The notes under the pieces were generated by a model. That model searched no databases. It saw only the letters and a program-made list of their open reading frames with translations, and was not told where the DNA came from. 64,000 nt of DNA. Source: Methylomicrobium sp. (GTDB taxonomy: Bacteria; Pseudomonadota; Gammaproteobacteria; Methylococcales; Methylomonadaceae). The stretch spans positions 40,596 to 104,595 of the forward strand of contig JAGXSU010000025.1 of assembly GCA_018333785.1 (NCBI GenBank). The letters are read 5' to 3'. Shown here in pieces: positions 8,589 through 17,461 of the stretch (positions are counted from its first letter, which is position 1; every line of letters begins with the position of its first letter). The position numbers and the translations under genes were made by a program.

Positions 8589-9587
8589 TTACGCCCCAAT
8601 ACTAGCTGCACGCTGTTTGCCGGCCAAATAGAAACCTTTGACGTTCGAATATATACTGCTATCAGGTACAATAATCTCTCTACCAAGAACCTTTTCAAAA
8701 ATCCCTTGATAGCATTTTGCACCGCCGCCAACTAATAAAATCACATCGATGTCATCTAATGACCCAACGCTTCTAACGACCGATTGAATTGCTGTTGTGA
8801 TGTGATCTTCCATTTTTGGAATCAAATGTGAGAAGTCATATTCAACACCTTGGATTCTGGTTTTGAATCCCTTTTGAATTCCGGCATCTACCATGCCAAT
8901 ATTTGAAAATGAATCTTTCCGATCAACTGCTATAAGCTGTGTTAGTTTCTCCAGTATTAGGGACATTCCACCTGGTGTGCTGCTGCTTCGCTCTTCATTC
9001 ATTTTCAAACCACGGCAAGTTAACCAGTCCAATGTGTAATAGCCCACATCAAGCGTCAGCGACATAATTTCGTCGAGATTTCTATCGTCGTTATTATTCA
9101 TAAAGAAATCGATAAACCCACCGACAGGCTGAGGTATTACCCAAACGTCTTTTACCGTTACGCTTTTTCCGTTTTGATATTTATGGTTTCCCATTAATAA
9201 CTCACGCATTCTTGCTTTGTCTTGTGCATAGTTATTGACGGGTAATCCAGATACCAGTAAATCAATATTTTCCTCGTTCATATAAGCCAACGCCCCTCTA
9301 TACAGGGCAAGATATTGCGGCGTATCGATATAATTAGTTTGCAGGTGTGCAATTCGGTCGTCTCTGGCCGATAACGTGTCAATACTATCTTTACCTACCA
9401 TGTAAATACTTTCCCCACTTTCGACTTCGATTAAATCCCTTTTTGTCATTACGCTCGCGCCCCGATCGATACCGGTATGAGCCTTTGCTATAGAAGGAAA
9501 ATGGCTACACAGCATCTCTTCGTTATCTGTCTCACCGTGGCAAATCTTCACGTTGCCATAACCCACATCGACCGCCTTAACCTTCAT
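8589..9587 (-). CDS. PRTRC system protein D, ParM/StbA-like actin ATPase
   Basis: A 332-residue actin-like protein. Phosphate-1 motif VKAVDVGYGNVKI at the N-terminus, phosphate-2 SLTLDVGYYTLDWL near residue 170, and the adenosine motif VILLVGGGAKCYQ near residue 285. The pattern ETPEY-like 'DTPQYLALYRGAL' followed by 'IDLLVSGLPVN' is what I know from PRTRC protein D. The other PRTRC genes lie more than 11 kb away, so the cassette is dispersed. It probably forms ATP-dependent filaments for plasmid segregation, with the small gene at 8236 as partner and the repeats at 9630-9861 as candidate centromere. Plain ParM/StbA is the alternative name. Confidence 0.82.
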   Translation of the reverse strand: MKVKAVDVGYGNVKICHGETDNEEMLCSHFPSIAKAHTGIDRGASVMTKRDLIEVESGESIYMVGKDSIDTLSARDDRIAHLQTNYIDTPQYLALYRGALAYMNEENIDLLVSGLPVNNYAQDKARMRELLMGNHKYQNGKSVTVKDVWVIPQPVGGFIDFFMNNNDDRNLDEIMSLTLDVGYYTLDWLTCRGLKMNEERSSSTPGGMSLILEKLTQLIAVDRKDSFSNIGMVDAGIQKGFKTRIQGVEYDFSHLIPKMEDHITTAIQSVVRSVGSLDDIDVILLVGGGAKCYQGIFEKVLGREIIVPDSSIYSNVKGFYLAGKQRAASIGA

Positions 9588-10885
9588 TTTGTATACCTCT
9601 GTTGATTTCTACTGTTCATTAATCGCATTTAAGTGACTTGATGGCCTTTCGAATGCCGATGGGTACCATTAGGTCCCTTTAGGTGCTATAGCCTGCACGG
9701 TCTCCAGGTGCTTTCAGGTTGATTGGCAGGCCTTTACGTCTCGCCAAGTGCCTTTTGGTGCTCTCGCGGTCCGTGTGATTCGTAAGTCAAAAAGTCCTTG
9801 ACGCCCCCTTGATGAACTCAAAAGCCTACCAAGTCATTTGAAAGCCCTTCAAGTCACTTGAGAGAACTTTGCCAGAAGCAGAGGCGCTGCATCGGATCGA
9901 AAGAGATCGAAAAAGAGCGTCTTTTGATTTTGGATAGTGAGGGGCGTTGACAATGGATTGAATGCCAGTGCAGAATGAAGATTCGTTGATGGGTTTACTG
10001 CAACAGGACGCACTAACCCGACAAGAACTGCGACGATCGCAGTATAAAAAGCTTCGAGATCACCCGGACAGCTACGGCGGCAAGGAAGTCACCGGGACTA
10101 CGGTTTCAGCACAGGCTGAGCTAACTCTCCATTTTCTGGGAAACTAATCCAGAAAATCATCGCACCCAAGTTGTGCCCTTTGTCCGCCGCTGGGCGGTCA
10201 ATCATCCGGCAAAAATGCCTTTTTCTGTAATACAGGACCCGCAAATGATCGATCCGTAAGACGGCGATTTCACGGGCATTTCCCTCTGGTTCCGGGTTGA
10301 CGAGATCAAGACGTACTCGCAGACGTAACCACTAAAACCATCTAAAGCCGGTCAAAATTTTTTTTACCCCCGGTCTTTTTTTTAAAACATAGACACTTTA
10401 GTCTTAGTCAAAACCGCGCCTGAGTTTCTTTCAAGAACAATGGCTTATACACTCCAACACTTCCAATTCTCAATAGGAAAAGTTGGGGTTGCTTTCAAAA
10501 TTCACGTTGAAATCGTTCAGAACCAGGCAGCGCCTGTCCATAGAAAGTGTATGGCCAGCCCGAATGACACCCACCTGCTAGGCGTTTTTTCATCAAATAT
10601 TTCGCCACGCGCGGCGGAGAAGAAGTAGCGCATTGACGTTCGTTTTTTCTACACCCTGCTGGGAGGCCAGTCCCAAGCACCTTATGCTCACCGTCGAGAG
10701 AAGTGTGTCCGTAGAAAAAGAGGCGTTGGGGATTCCTGTTGGAATTCCCACTGGAGCCGGTTATGCCTGCTCTCGACATTAAAGATATTTAGGACGACCC
10801 GGCTCCACCCCAGAGCGGCCAATGGCTGTTCCGGCGTGGGGCTGAATAACAACAATTTGATGTATTGATTTTCCAAGAGGATTCC
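9588..10885. other. Long non-coding region, candidate origin/centromere area
   Basis: Nearly 1.3 kb without a convincing gene lies between the divergent segregation operon and the integrase-related genes. The left 300 bases hold short repeats (see 9630-9861). The middle holds a T/A-rich stretch (10358-10390). Around 10729-10810 there are inverted repeats such as GGAGCCGG with CCGGCTCC. Short open frames (for example 9962-10147) have no ribosome-binding site and no recognisable product. The region could hold a replication origin or a structured RNA, but nothing here proves it. Confidence 0.4.
9630..9861. repeat. Short repeats upstream of the actin-like gene
   Basis: A near-palindromic 12-mer of the form AAGTSACTTGA recurs: TAAGTGACTTGA at 9630-9641, CAAGTCATTTGA at 9830-9841 and CAAGTCACTTGA at 9850-9861, the last two exactly 20 bases apart. 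Between them are several AGGTGCT/AAGTGCC-type heptamers. Repeats with near-helical spacing beside an actin-like segregation gene are typical of a centromere or operator. The copies are degenerate, so confidence is moderate. Confidence 0.45.
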
Positions 10886-11017
10886 ATGACCGAACATCTG
10901 ACACCGTATAGTCTAAAAGACGCTCTTAATTCTCGTTGCCTTTGTAGTAAATGGAGGAACAGCAAAAGGCAGATCATGGCGTCTTTTGTTGATGAACATG
11001 GCCTTGTGAAGCCATAA
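10886..11017 (+). CDS. Small hypothetical protein (43 aa)
   Basis: An ATG at 10886 preceded by AAGAGGA opens a 43-codon frame (MTEHLTPYSLKDALNSRCLC at its start) that ends at 11017, one base before the ATG of the integrase-related gene at 11019. The good ribosome-binding site and tight spacing suggest a short leader-type or regulatory gene in the same transcript. It contains two cysteines and several basic residues but no known motif. Confidence 0.45.
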   Translation: MTEHLTPYSLKDALNSRCLCSKWRNSKRQIMASFVDEHGLVKP

Positions 11018-11018
11018 C

Positions 11019-11966
11019 ATGGACAAAACACTTCTGCGTCATAAAACCCGCCTTCATTCGCTGTTCAAGAACGGCGAAACTGAAATCACGCGTGGCTGTT
11101 CAGAAGATACCAAAGCACAAAAACGGCTTATTAACCAATGGCTGAATTTTTGTACTTGGTCGATAACCAAGGACGGTAACCAGCTCGAAGATATCAAGTT
11201 AGTAACGCGCGAACATATTATCCGTTACGGACAATATCTGAAATCTGAATTCGACAACGGAAGATTTGCGAGTACCTCCAGTGCAGTGAGTTACATATCG
11301 GGCATAAATAACGTGATGAAATTGATTCACGATGATTGGAAAAAGGTAAGCCCTATTCAAGATTGCGGTTTGGAGCCTTTTTCTCATATTCCGAACAATA
11401 AACCGGAATTAGACAAAAATGGTTTGCCGGATATTGAAAGCTTGGCAGGCCATTTACTCGATCTCCAAATTTCACTTGGCGTCGTTATTCGAGAAGCCCT
11501 GAGCCTGGATTTAAAAGAAGCGCTTATTGAGGGACGTTCGACAGGATTTGTAACGATAAACAACTTTCAAAATGGTTTAAGGAGAAAAGTTCCTTGTCGC
11601 TCATCTGCCATTAAAGCCATTGGAAAAGGAATTACCGCACGGCGATTACAAAAACTATTGCCGAAAAAATGGGAGTTTGATGATTTTTTAGCGGCTCATA
11701 ACAAGCTTGCATCAAGAAAAGGCTATTCCACCAATACCGCCCGAGGCATTTACGTTCGCGACCGGTACCAGGAATTGACCGGTGTGGAACCGCCGATTAT
11801 TTCTGGCCTCAACCAAGCTGAACACTGGAAAAAACTCGCTCAGTATTCCAATAAGACATTATCGGAAGCCAAAGGCCTCGACAAAAACATTCGTCATGTC
11901 ATTGCCAGAGAAATCGGTGTGCTTGGTATTGAATTTCTCAAAGATTATCTGGATAAAAAACCATGA
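11019..11966 (+). CDS. Integrase-related protein, degenerate catalytic end
   Basis: A 315-residue protein of the group with a phage-integrase SAM-like N-terminal domain and an Integrase_1-like C-terminal half. The N-terminal half matches the downstream protein block by block (QKRLINQWLNFCTW; ITREHIIRYGQYLKSEFDNG-like; SAVSYISGINNVM; QDCGLEPFSHIP). Its C-terminus (REIGVLGIEFLKDYL) lines up with the LGHSRVEISNAYLG end of the neighbour but lacks the clear LGHS signature, so catalytic activity is doubtful. It overlaps the next gene by four bases (ATGA). The two probably arose by tandem duplication and may work as a complex. Confidence 0.75.
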   Translation: MDKTLLRHKTRLHSLFKNGETEITRGCSEDTKAQKRLINQWLNFCTWSITKDGNQLEDIKLVTREHIIRYGQYLKSEFDNGRFASTSSAVSYISGINNVMKLIHDDWKKVSPIQDCGLEPFSHIPNNKPELDKNGLPDIESLAGHLLDLQISLGVVIREALSLDLKEALIEGRSTGFVTINNFQNGLRRKVPCRSSAIKAIGKGITARRLQKLLPKKWEFDDFLAAHNKLASRKGYSTNTARGIYVRDRYQELTGVEPPIISGLNQAEHWKKLAQYSNKTLSEAKGLDKNIRHVIAREIGVLGIEFLKDYLDKKP

Positions 11967-12901
11967 GCCGAGACTATGAAATTGGCAGCCGGGACATGTT
12001 TACCGCTGGGAAAATGCTATTGAAAAACCGCTCACCCAACGGCTTTAAAACCAAGGCGGATTACAGTGACCGTTGGCGGTTATTCTGCATGTACGCCGAA
12101 GAAAATGGGGTTAAAAGAATGGTGGATGTCACGCCGGCATTCGTGATTAGCTATGGCCAGCATCTGCAAAAGCAATTGGAAGCCGGCCTGTATTCCAGCG
12201 CATCTGCGCCAAAGAATTACCTGTCGGCCGTGAATTGCGTCATGCGCCTAGCAACCGGAGGACAATGGAAAACGGTTCGCCCAAGCAAAGATTGTGGCAT
12301 CGAACGCAGAAAATACATTCCCAAGGAATCCAAGGCACTGCCTGAAACCAGGCATCACGAGGTACAGCAAGCGATCGATGACCGACTGTCCCGGATCATG
12401 GATCTGCAACGCACATTGGGTTTGCGTTTCAAAGAAAGCTGCCTTTTCGATGCTAAAACCGCTTTGAAACAACTCGATAAATTTGGCTTCATCACTATTC
12501 AGACTGGTACCAAGGGAGGAAGGCCAAGGCGCTTGCCCAGCGACGACGAAATGCGCAAAGTGATCCAGGTGGCCGCAGAAATCCAAAGCGGAAAATCAAT
12601 GATTCCCAAGGAAATGACCTACATCAAATTCCGCCAGGAATGCTACCAGCAGGCAAAGGCGAATGAAATTTCCTTCCATCCGGAACGCCATGCCTTCGCG
12701 CAAAAGCGTTACCGCGAGTTGGTCAATGCGCCGTGTCCACTTGAGGCTGGATGGGAGCACAAAGGCCGGATAGAAAAACTGGCCGAATACCTGTCAACTT
12801 CCGTAGAAGAAGCCAAGGACATTGACCGCAGAGCACGCCTCAAAATCTCAATGGAATTAGGTCATTCTCGCGTGGAGATCAGCAATGCGTACCTGGGCTA
12901 A
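11963..12901 (+). CDS. Integrase-related protein, tyrosine-recombinase type
   Basis: A 312-residue paralogue of the preceding protein. The N-terminal SAM-like domain (FKTKADYSDRWRLFCMYAEE) is followed by LSAVNCVMRLATGG and then a catalytic-like half with LGLRFKESCLFDAK (Arg), FHPERHAFAQKRYREL (His/Arg) and the end LGHSRVEISNAYLG, with a His and a Tyr placed as in tyrosine recombinases. It probably performs site-specific recombination of the element. It overlaps the next gene by 17 bases. Together with its neighbours it forms a three-gene recombination cassette. Confidence 0.8.
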   Translation: MSRDYEIGSRDMFTAGKMLLKNRSPNGFKTKADYSDRWRLFCMYAEENGVKRMVDVTPAFVISYGQHLQKQLEAGLYSSASAPKNYLSAVNCVMRLATGGQWKTVRPSKDCGIERRKYIPKESKALPETRHHEVQQAIDDRLSRIMDLQRTLGLRFKESCLFDAKTALKQLDKFGFITIQTGTKGGRPRRLPSDDEMRKVIQVAAEIQSGKSMIPKEMTYIKFRQECYQQAKANEISFHPERHAFAQKRYRELVNAPCPLEAGWEHKGRIEKLAEYLSTSVEEAKDIDRRARLKISMELGHSRVEISNAYLG

Positions 12902-13427
12902 GAAACTCGAATCCTACACCCATGACTACGTGCGCCGGGGTGGAAAACAAAACCGCCGCAAGCAGGTATCCTTGATCGTGAATTTCCTGGAATTTACCGA
13001 CGCCCAGGAAGGATTGACCTCGCTGCACCGCTTGGGCAAACGGCATGTCATCAACTTCTGGAAAACTCATCGAGATATGCCGGAGAAATCGGCTTACGAT
13101 TACTGGTTAGGGTTGTGTCAGCTCTGGAGTTGGCTTGGTAAACCAGAGAAACCTCCACGGCCGCATAAGATGGACGCATATTCTGATGATCCGGAAGCTA
13201 ATGAAGATCAACCTAATGTTGTTTTATGCTTTACCGAATTTTCCGCTGCCATCAAGACAGCCCGTGAGACGAAAGGTATGCCGATCCTCAAGCTTGCAAA
13301 CTTGTCGGGTTGCGATTCCACGATCCTCAATGAAATCGAAGCCGGTCAATATGGCGCTGCCACCATTTCAGACATCCAGAATCTATTGAAGATTTTAAGC
13401 GTCAATCTGACCCTGGCAAGGACATAA
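12885..13427 (+). CDS. Integrase SAM-like domain fused to XRE-type helix-turn-helix
   Basis: A 180-residue protein in two parts. Residues 1-95 (WAKKLESYTHDYVRRGGKQN, then NFLEFTDAQEG and VINFWKTHRDMPEKSAYDYW) look like the core-binding SAM-like domain of tyrosine recombinases without a catalytic domain. Residues 115-175 (FSAAIKTARETKGMPILKLA, then SGCDSTILNEIEAGQYG) form a Cro/CI-type helix-turn-helix. It may regulate the cassette or direct the recombinases to DNA. The fusion is unusual. The start overlaps the previous gene, which supports coupled expression. Confidence 0.7.
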   Translation: MRTWAKKLESYTHDYVRRGGKQNRRKQVSLIVNFLEFTDAQEGLTSLHRLGKRHVINFWKTHRDMPEKSAYDYWLGLCQLWSWLGKPEKPPRPHKMDAYSDDPEANEDQPNVVLCFTEFSAAIKTARETKGMPILKLANLSGCDSTILNEIEAGQYGAATISDIQNLLKILSVNLTLART

Positions 13428-13453
13428 GCTTCTGAAGACTTAGCGCCGTGCCT

Positions 13454-13497
13454 TTTCGTTTATTTCATTTGTTTCGTTTATTTCGTTTGTGTATAAT
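13454..13497 (+). promoter_or_regulatory. Promoter with direct repeats before the PIN toxin-antitoxin pair
   Basis: TTTCGTTTATTTC occurs twice (13454-13466 and 13472-13484), 18 bases apart. A -35-like TTGTTT (13469-13474) and a consensus -10 TATAAT (13492-13497) are spaced by 17 bases. An inverted copy of the core (ATACACAACGAAA) follows near 13561. The repeats overlap the promoter, as expected for an autoregulated toxin-antitoxin operon. Confidence 0.55.
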
Positions 13498-13642
13498 GTG
13501 CCTGTGACTTTTTTACAAACGAACTATTGAAATTTAAGCTAATTGCCAATCACTAAAATCATACACAACGAAAAGAAACTGAAAAAATTACGACATCTAA
13601 CTAAATACTGATAAGCACAAACTGACAATACTAGAGAAAACA

Positions 13643-14101
13643 ATGAACACTAAAGAAAGTCCAGGTCTTCCAACGGAAGCCGAGGTTTCGTTAGCAAAGG
13701 AAAGCAGCCGGTTGCTCTCCTTGTACTTGAGCACCAAAGAAGAATCACAATCGATCAGAGTCATTGATCAAGCAGGTGAACATGAAGCGGTCAGAATTCC
13801 CACCGCCGCATTTCGCTTGTTGATCGATGTGTTGTCCGAAATGGCTCAAGGTAATGCAGTCAGTATGATTCCTGTGCATGCGGAACTCACAACACAAGAG
13901 GCGGCTGACATGCTCAATATTTCCCGTCCGCATCTGATCAAATTGCTCGACAGCGGCGTGATTCCTTTTCACAAAGTAGGCACCCATCGTCGTGTGCGTT
14001 ATCTCCATTTGGTAGATTACAAAGCGAAGGTCGATTCGGAACGATTAGCAGCGTTGGAAGAACTGTCAGCCCAGGCACAAGAACTAAATATGGGCTATTA
14101 A
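13643..14101 (+). CDS. Antitoxin with excisionase-type helix-turn-helix
   Basis: A 152-residue protein with a MerR/excisionase-like domain at about residues 85-130 (TTQEAADMLNISRPHLIKLL, then DSGVIPFHKVGTHRRVRYLH). It sits three bases upstream of a PIN-domain gene, the usual order antitoxin then toxin. Antitoxins of this type bind the PIN protein through one end and the operon promoter through the helix-turn-helix. The N-terminal 80 residues are probably the toxin-binding or dimerisation part. The repeats before the promoter are likely its operators. Confidence 0.8.
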   Translation: MNTKESPGLPTEAEVSLAKESSRLLSLYLSTKEESQSIRVIDQAGEHEAVRIPTAAFRLLIDVLSEMAQGNAVSMIPVHAELTTQEAADMLNISRPHLIKLLDSGVIPFHKVGTHRRVRYLHLVDYKAKVDSERLAALEELSAQAQELNMGY

Positions 14102-14104
14102 TTA

Positions 14105-14674
14105 ATGACAAGCTTTTCCGTAGTCTACGACGCATGTGTGTTGTATCCGGCACCCTTGCGCGATTTACTGATGCACCTTTCTCTGACCGATCTATACCGA
14201 GCAAAATGGACGGCGGAAATCCACGAAGAATGGATACGAAACGTCTTGACCGTTCGTCAGGATTTGACACGCGAGCAACTTGAACGAACACGAAAACTGA
14301 TGGATACCAGTGCCCGTGATTGTCTGGTAACCGGCTACGAATTTCTGATCCCAACTCTGACCTTGCCAGACCAAAATGATCGGCATGTGCTCGCTGCTGC
14401 AATACGCAGTCAGTCGAGTGTTATTTTAACTTTCAACCTGAAGGATTTTCCGGAAACGGAACTCGAAAAATACGATGTTGAGGCGCAACATCCGGATGAA
14501 TTCATTTCAGATCTGATCGACTTGAATGCGGCTAGGGTATTGGCGGCTATTGCCAAACACAGACAATCCCTAAAACACCCACCAAAAACGAGCAAAGAAT
14601 ATTTGGATACCCTGTTGCAACAAGGGCTGCCCGAAACTGTTAGCCAGTTACGGCAATGGGAATTATCTTTTTAA
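14105..14674 (+). CDS. PIN-domain ribonuclease toxin
   Basis: A 189-residue PIN-domain protein, longer than the usual VapC (about 130). Acidic residues typical of the metal site are visible: VVYDACVLYPAPLRDLL (Asp9), a central Glu in EIHEEWIRNV, and LPDQNDRHVLAAA with Asp residues, followed by ILTFNLKDFP. PIN toxins cut RNA when released from the antitoxin. It directly follows the helix-turn-helix gene and stands in a plasmid maintenance context, so an addiction role is the simplest reading. Confidence 0.82.
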   Translation: MTSFSVVYDACVLYPAPLRDLLMHLSLTDLYRAKWTAEIHEEWIRNVLTVRQDLTREQLERTRKLMDTSARDCLVTGYEFLIPTLTLPDQNDRHVLAAAIRSQSSVILTFNLKDFPETELEKYDVEAQHPDEFISDLIDLNAARVLAAIAKHRQSLKHPPKTSKEYLDTLLQQGLPETVSQLRQWELSF

Positions 14675-14795
14675 GCTCCAGCAAATGCTCCACAAAGTCA
14701 GCAGAGATTTTTCAGGATGAGTAGCTATTAAATCAAAGATTTCATTTACACACGGGCGGCATTGCCACCCGTGCTTTAATAAATGAACGTTTCAA

Positions 14796-15941
14796 TTATT
14801 GAATCGCTTCGAATAATTCCTGAGCTTTTTTACGAGCTTTAACATCGTCTTCTTGACCAAGGGATTCAAGCCTGACTCCCTCTCTGCCATCAACATACAT
14901 TGGGCCACCGACATCATCGTCGTAATCCGATCCATCTTCATGAATAGCATAAAAATTATCTTTAGTCAGATCGGTACCTAACAACTCTGCGAGATAAATC
15001 CATGTCCAACAACGCTGCAAGTTACCCTGGTCAAATTCTTCGATGAGTCTTAGCATTGCTTCCGTTTCACCATTTTCAGCCGCAACGGTTAACCAGGAAT
15101 GGACATCCTGATAACGATCTAATTTTTCGGCTATTTCTGCTACTTTTAGCGGATCATGATCAAGCCCACTTCTGGATTGTTCAAAAAATGTGGGATCATC
15201 GAAAAAATCTGCCAAATCAATCAAAGCAAGCTCATTTCCTAAGCGTCCCGCCTCACGGAGATGGTGCTCGTACTTTTGATCCTTCGCAACGGTGAATGCA
15301 TACTGTTCAGCCCATTCTTTCTCCACTCCTGTTAATACACGGCCACTTTTTTCTTGGTTATACCAATAATCAAACCCTGGTGACCGTTCGTCTGCGTCTA
15401 CGGGGGAGTGGATCAAAGCTAAAGCATAATGGGCACTGGCGTTCCCTCTTGTAGCAGCATCTTCAAGGGTTTTCAGTAATTCTTGTGAAATCAAGTCTTG
15501 AGGTTCGTCATGGAATGGAGGCCAATCCTTGTCGACCCATTGCTCCAGATTTTCGTCTTCACTTTCGTCAATATCTTCTTCCTGCCAATCAGAATAACCT
15601 CGATATGATAATTGCTGCCTTAGCTTCAATATCAAATCGGAAAGCAACAAAATATTGATCCGCTTTTGTTCTATTAAAATTGGAAATTGAGTGGCAATGA
15701 AATCGGCCACGGCAGTTGGGTATCCAAGATCCAAGCAACGCTTATGTAGAGACTTCGATTGCTGGATACAAGAATGTACTTGATCCCCTGGTAACAAAAT
15801 AGATTGAGAATTCAGCACCGCAAAGGAGTTATAGCCAAATGCGGTAGCTAAAAGTTCGTAGATATGAGTCCTTTTGAAAGGGGCGGCAATATGAGTCTGG
15901 CAATATTGATGTGTATCGAAGACAAATGTTTTGATAGTCAT
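14796..15941 (-). CDS. Sel1-like repeat protein
   Basis: A 381-residue protein. I choose the ATG at 15941 because GAGGAA lies eight bases upstream; a longer frame reaches 15983 without a ribosome-binding site. Residues 5-60 (FKRTHIYELLATAFGYNSFA) resemble a short helical domain shared with plasmid proteins such as the one at 1207. The rest shows Sel1-like helical repeats (GNASAHYALALIHSP; GNELALIDLADFF; NGETEAMLRLIEEF). Such repeats mediate protein contacts. It is convergent with the PIN toxin gene. No catalytic motif is seen. Confidence 0.65.
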   Translation of the reverse strand: MTIKTFVFDTHQYCQTHIAAPFKRTHIYELLATAFGYNSFAVLNSQSILLPGDQVHSCIQQSKSLHKRCLDLGYPTAVADFIATQFPILIEQKRINILLLSDLILKLRQQLSYRGYSDWQEEDIDESEDENLEQWVDKDWPPFHDEPQDLISQELLKTLEDAATRGNASAHYALALIHSPVDADERSPGFDYWYNQEKSGRVLTGVEKEWAEQYAFTVAKDQKYEHHLREAGRLGNELALIDLADFFDDPTFFEQSRSGLDHDPLKVAEIAEKLDRYQDVHSWLTVAAENGETEAMLRLIEEFDQGNLQRCWTWIYLAELLGTDLTKDNFYAIHEDGSDYDDDVGGPMYVDGREGVRLESLGQEDDVKARKKAQELFEAIQ

Positions 15942-16267
15942 AAATAATTTCCTCAACACTTCATCGTTCTGGGATGAATGCACACGTTTAACGTCCCAAC
16001 GACGAAGCCGTTTAAGAAAATTGAATCAATGACAATTTTAGATAAACCTTTTTTTACTCGTGTGCAAGTAAGGCGGGCGCCAGAGATTATTCTAGTCGTT
16101 TGATTAAAGCCCGTCAAAAAAATGAAAGGCAAATTCCGCGCTAAGGAGCAATTTTCATGAAACCAACGCCCTTGTAACGAAAGACGCTCAAAAATCACGC
16201 CTTTCGTTGTGACCTCACATGTTGTTTTTCATTAGGATCATCCATTTCAAGGGAGGCCGAATAATTC
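15942..16267. other. Intergenic region between divergent genes
   Basis: About 325 bases between the Sel1-like gene (minus) and the DHH gene (plus). It should hold both promoters, but I cannot single out a convincing -35/-10 pair. The right end contains the strong GGGAGG ribosome-binding sequence (16251-16256) used by the DHH gene. Confidence 0.4.
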
Positions 16268-17149
16268 ACGCATAAGCAACAAGTCATCATCTATCCAGAA
16301 TACAGTGCGGATGGTCTTGGATCAGCCTGGGCTGCATGGGAGCTTTTTGGCGATGGGGCTTATTACAGGCCCTATCGGTATAATGATCCGATGCCAAACT
16401 TCGAGTCCGGAGCGGAAGTCTTTGTGCTTGGCTGTGGAATTTCTTTAGGAATTCTCTACAAAGCCGCGATCAACGCAGAACGAATCGTGGTTATCGAAAG
16501 CCAGTCACATTATGAAGAGAAGTATTTGGATCAGCTCAATGCTCAGCTGGTACCACACAACCTTACCTTCATAATTGATAGATCTCGAAGCGCTTGTGTC
16601 ATGGCATGGGAGTTTTTCAACCACACCAAGACGCCGCTTTTATTGGAGATGATCCAGGATCACAATCAAGGAAGATTTTCAATCGAGACATCCAGCGATG
16701 TTATTGCCGCGCTGAACAATCGTCTCCCTATGGATCTCATGGAATTTGGGGGTATTTCTCTTGGCGAATTAAGATCGGAAGGGAAGGCGCTGAATGAGCA
16801 AACTCGAAGAATTGCCGCCAGATTAATGAAAGCGCGTCATTCGGCTTGTCTTGGCGATGTCGTTGGGATGGCCATCAATGCGCCGCCGGCATTCGCTAAC
16901 GATCTTGGCCTGATGCTATCCATGGAAAGGGGAAGTTTTGGAATGACGTATCACTTCAATGGCGAGCGTAATGCTTGGCTCTGTTCGCTTCGGTCTGATG
17001 GTTCTGTCAATGTGGGGTTATTAGCTGAGCGGTTTGGTGGCGGCGGAAATGATCGTGCAGCCGGATTTTCGGTGCAGAGTGGCGAGTGTGATTTTCTTTT
17101 TCCTGCGTCAAAAGGGGCAAAACAGCAAAAAACACAACATGTAGTATAG
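16268..17149 (+). CDS. DHH-family phosphoesterase, apparent ACG start
   Basis: A DHH/DHHA1-type protein (oligonucleotide or cyclic-dinucleotide phosphodiesterase family). The C-terminal DHHA1 signature is plain (LLAERFGGGGNDRAAGFSVQ). The N-terminal DHH-type motif SADGLGSAWAAWELF lies upstream of the first in-frame ATG (16391), so that ATG cannot be the true start. The frame is open back to a stop at 16262, and between them there is no ATG, GTG or TTG. The only candidate is ACG at 16268, 11 bases after GGGAGG. That gives 293 residues. Either translation starts at ACG or the original ATG has mutated. The usual start annotation at 16391 would give a truncated 252-residue protein. Confidence 0.7.
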   Translation, partial: THKQQVIIYPEYSADGLGSAWAAWELFGDGAYYRPYRYNDPMPNFESGAEVFVLGCGISLGILYKAAINAERIVVIESQSHYEEKYLDQLNAQLVPHNLTFIIDRSRSACVMAWEFFNHTKTPLLLEMIQDHNQGRFSIETSSDVIAALNNRLPMDLMEFGGISLGELRSEGKALNEQTRRIAARLMKARHSACLGDVVGMAINAPPAFANDLGLMLSMERGSFGMTYHFNGERNAWLCSLRSDGSVNVGLLAERFGGGGNDRAAGFSVQSGECDFLFPASKGAKQQKTQHVV

Positions 17150-17407
17150 TGAGACTGACTTCTGCGCTATTTGTCGGGGGTCTTTCCCGCGCGTACCCGG
17201 GTTGGTGTATTCAAAATAGCACCCGAAGGCATTCGGTTGATCTATTACAAAATACTGGACGCCGGTAACGCTAAGATCAATATAACACGGTCGTGAAGAA
17301 TCTAAGCAATGGTGATGGCAGCAAAGCTAGATGCAGCCCCATGGCGACCAATCGTATTAGTCAATATTTATTCCATAGATAAATCTCAATATGCGAAATA
17401 AATTTCA

Positions 17408-17453
17408 TTTTAGTGAAACAAAAGTCGATTTTACTGAAACAAAATTATATAAT
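17408..17453 (+). promoter_or_regulatory. Promoter and operator-like repeats before ietA
   Basis: TTTTAGTGAAACAAAA (17408-17423) and TTTTACTGAAACAAAA (17429-17444) differ at one position and are 21 bases apart, two helical turns. They are followed by TATAAT at 17448-17453, which ends only eight bases before the ATG at 17462. Transcription would start close to the ATG, so the message may be leaderless. No ribosome-binding sequence is seen. Confidence 0.55.
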
Positions 17454-17461
17454 TCGCAACT

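Noticed and set aside
9962..10147. 61-residue frame in the non-coding region
   Set aside because: No ribosome-binding site, no motif and unusual composition; treated as part of the intergenic stretch.
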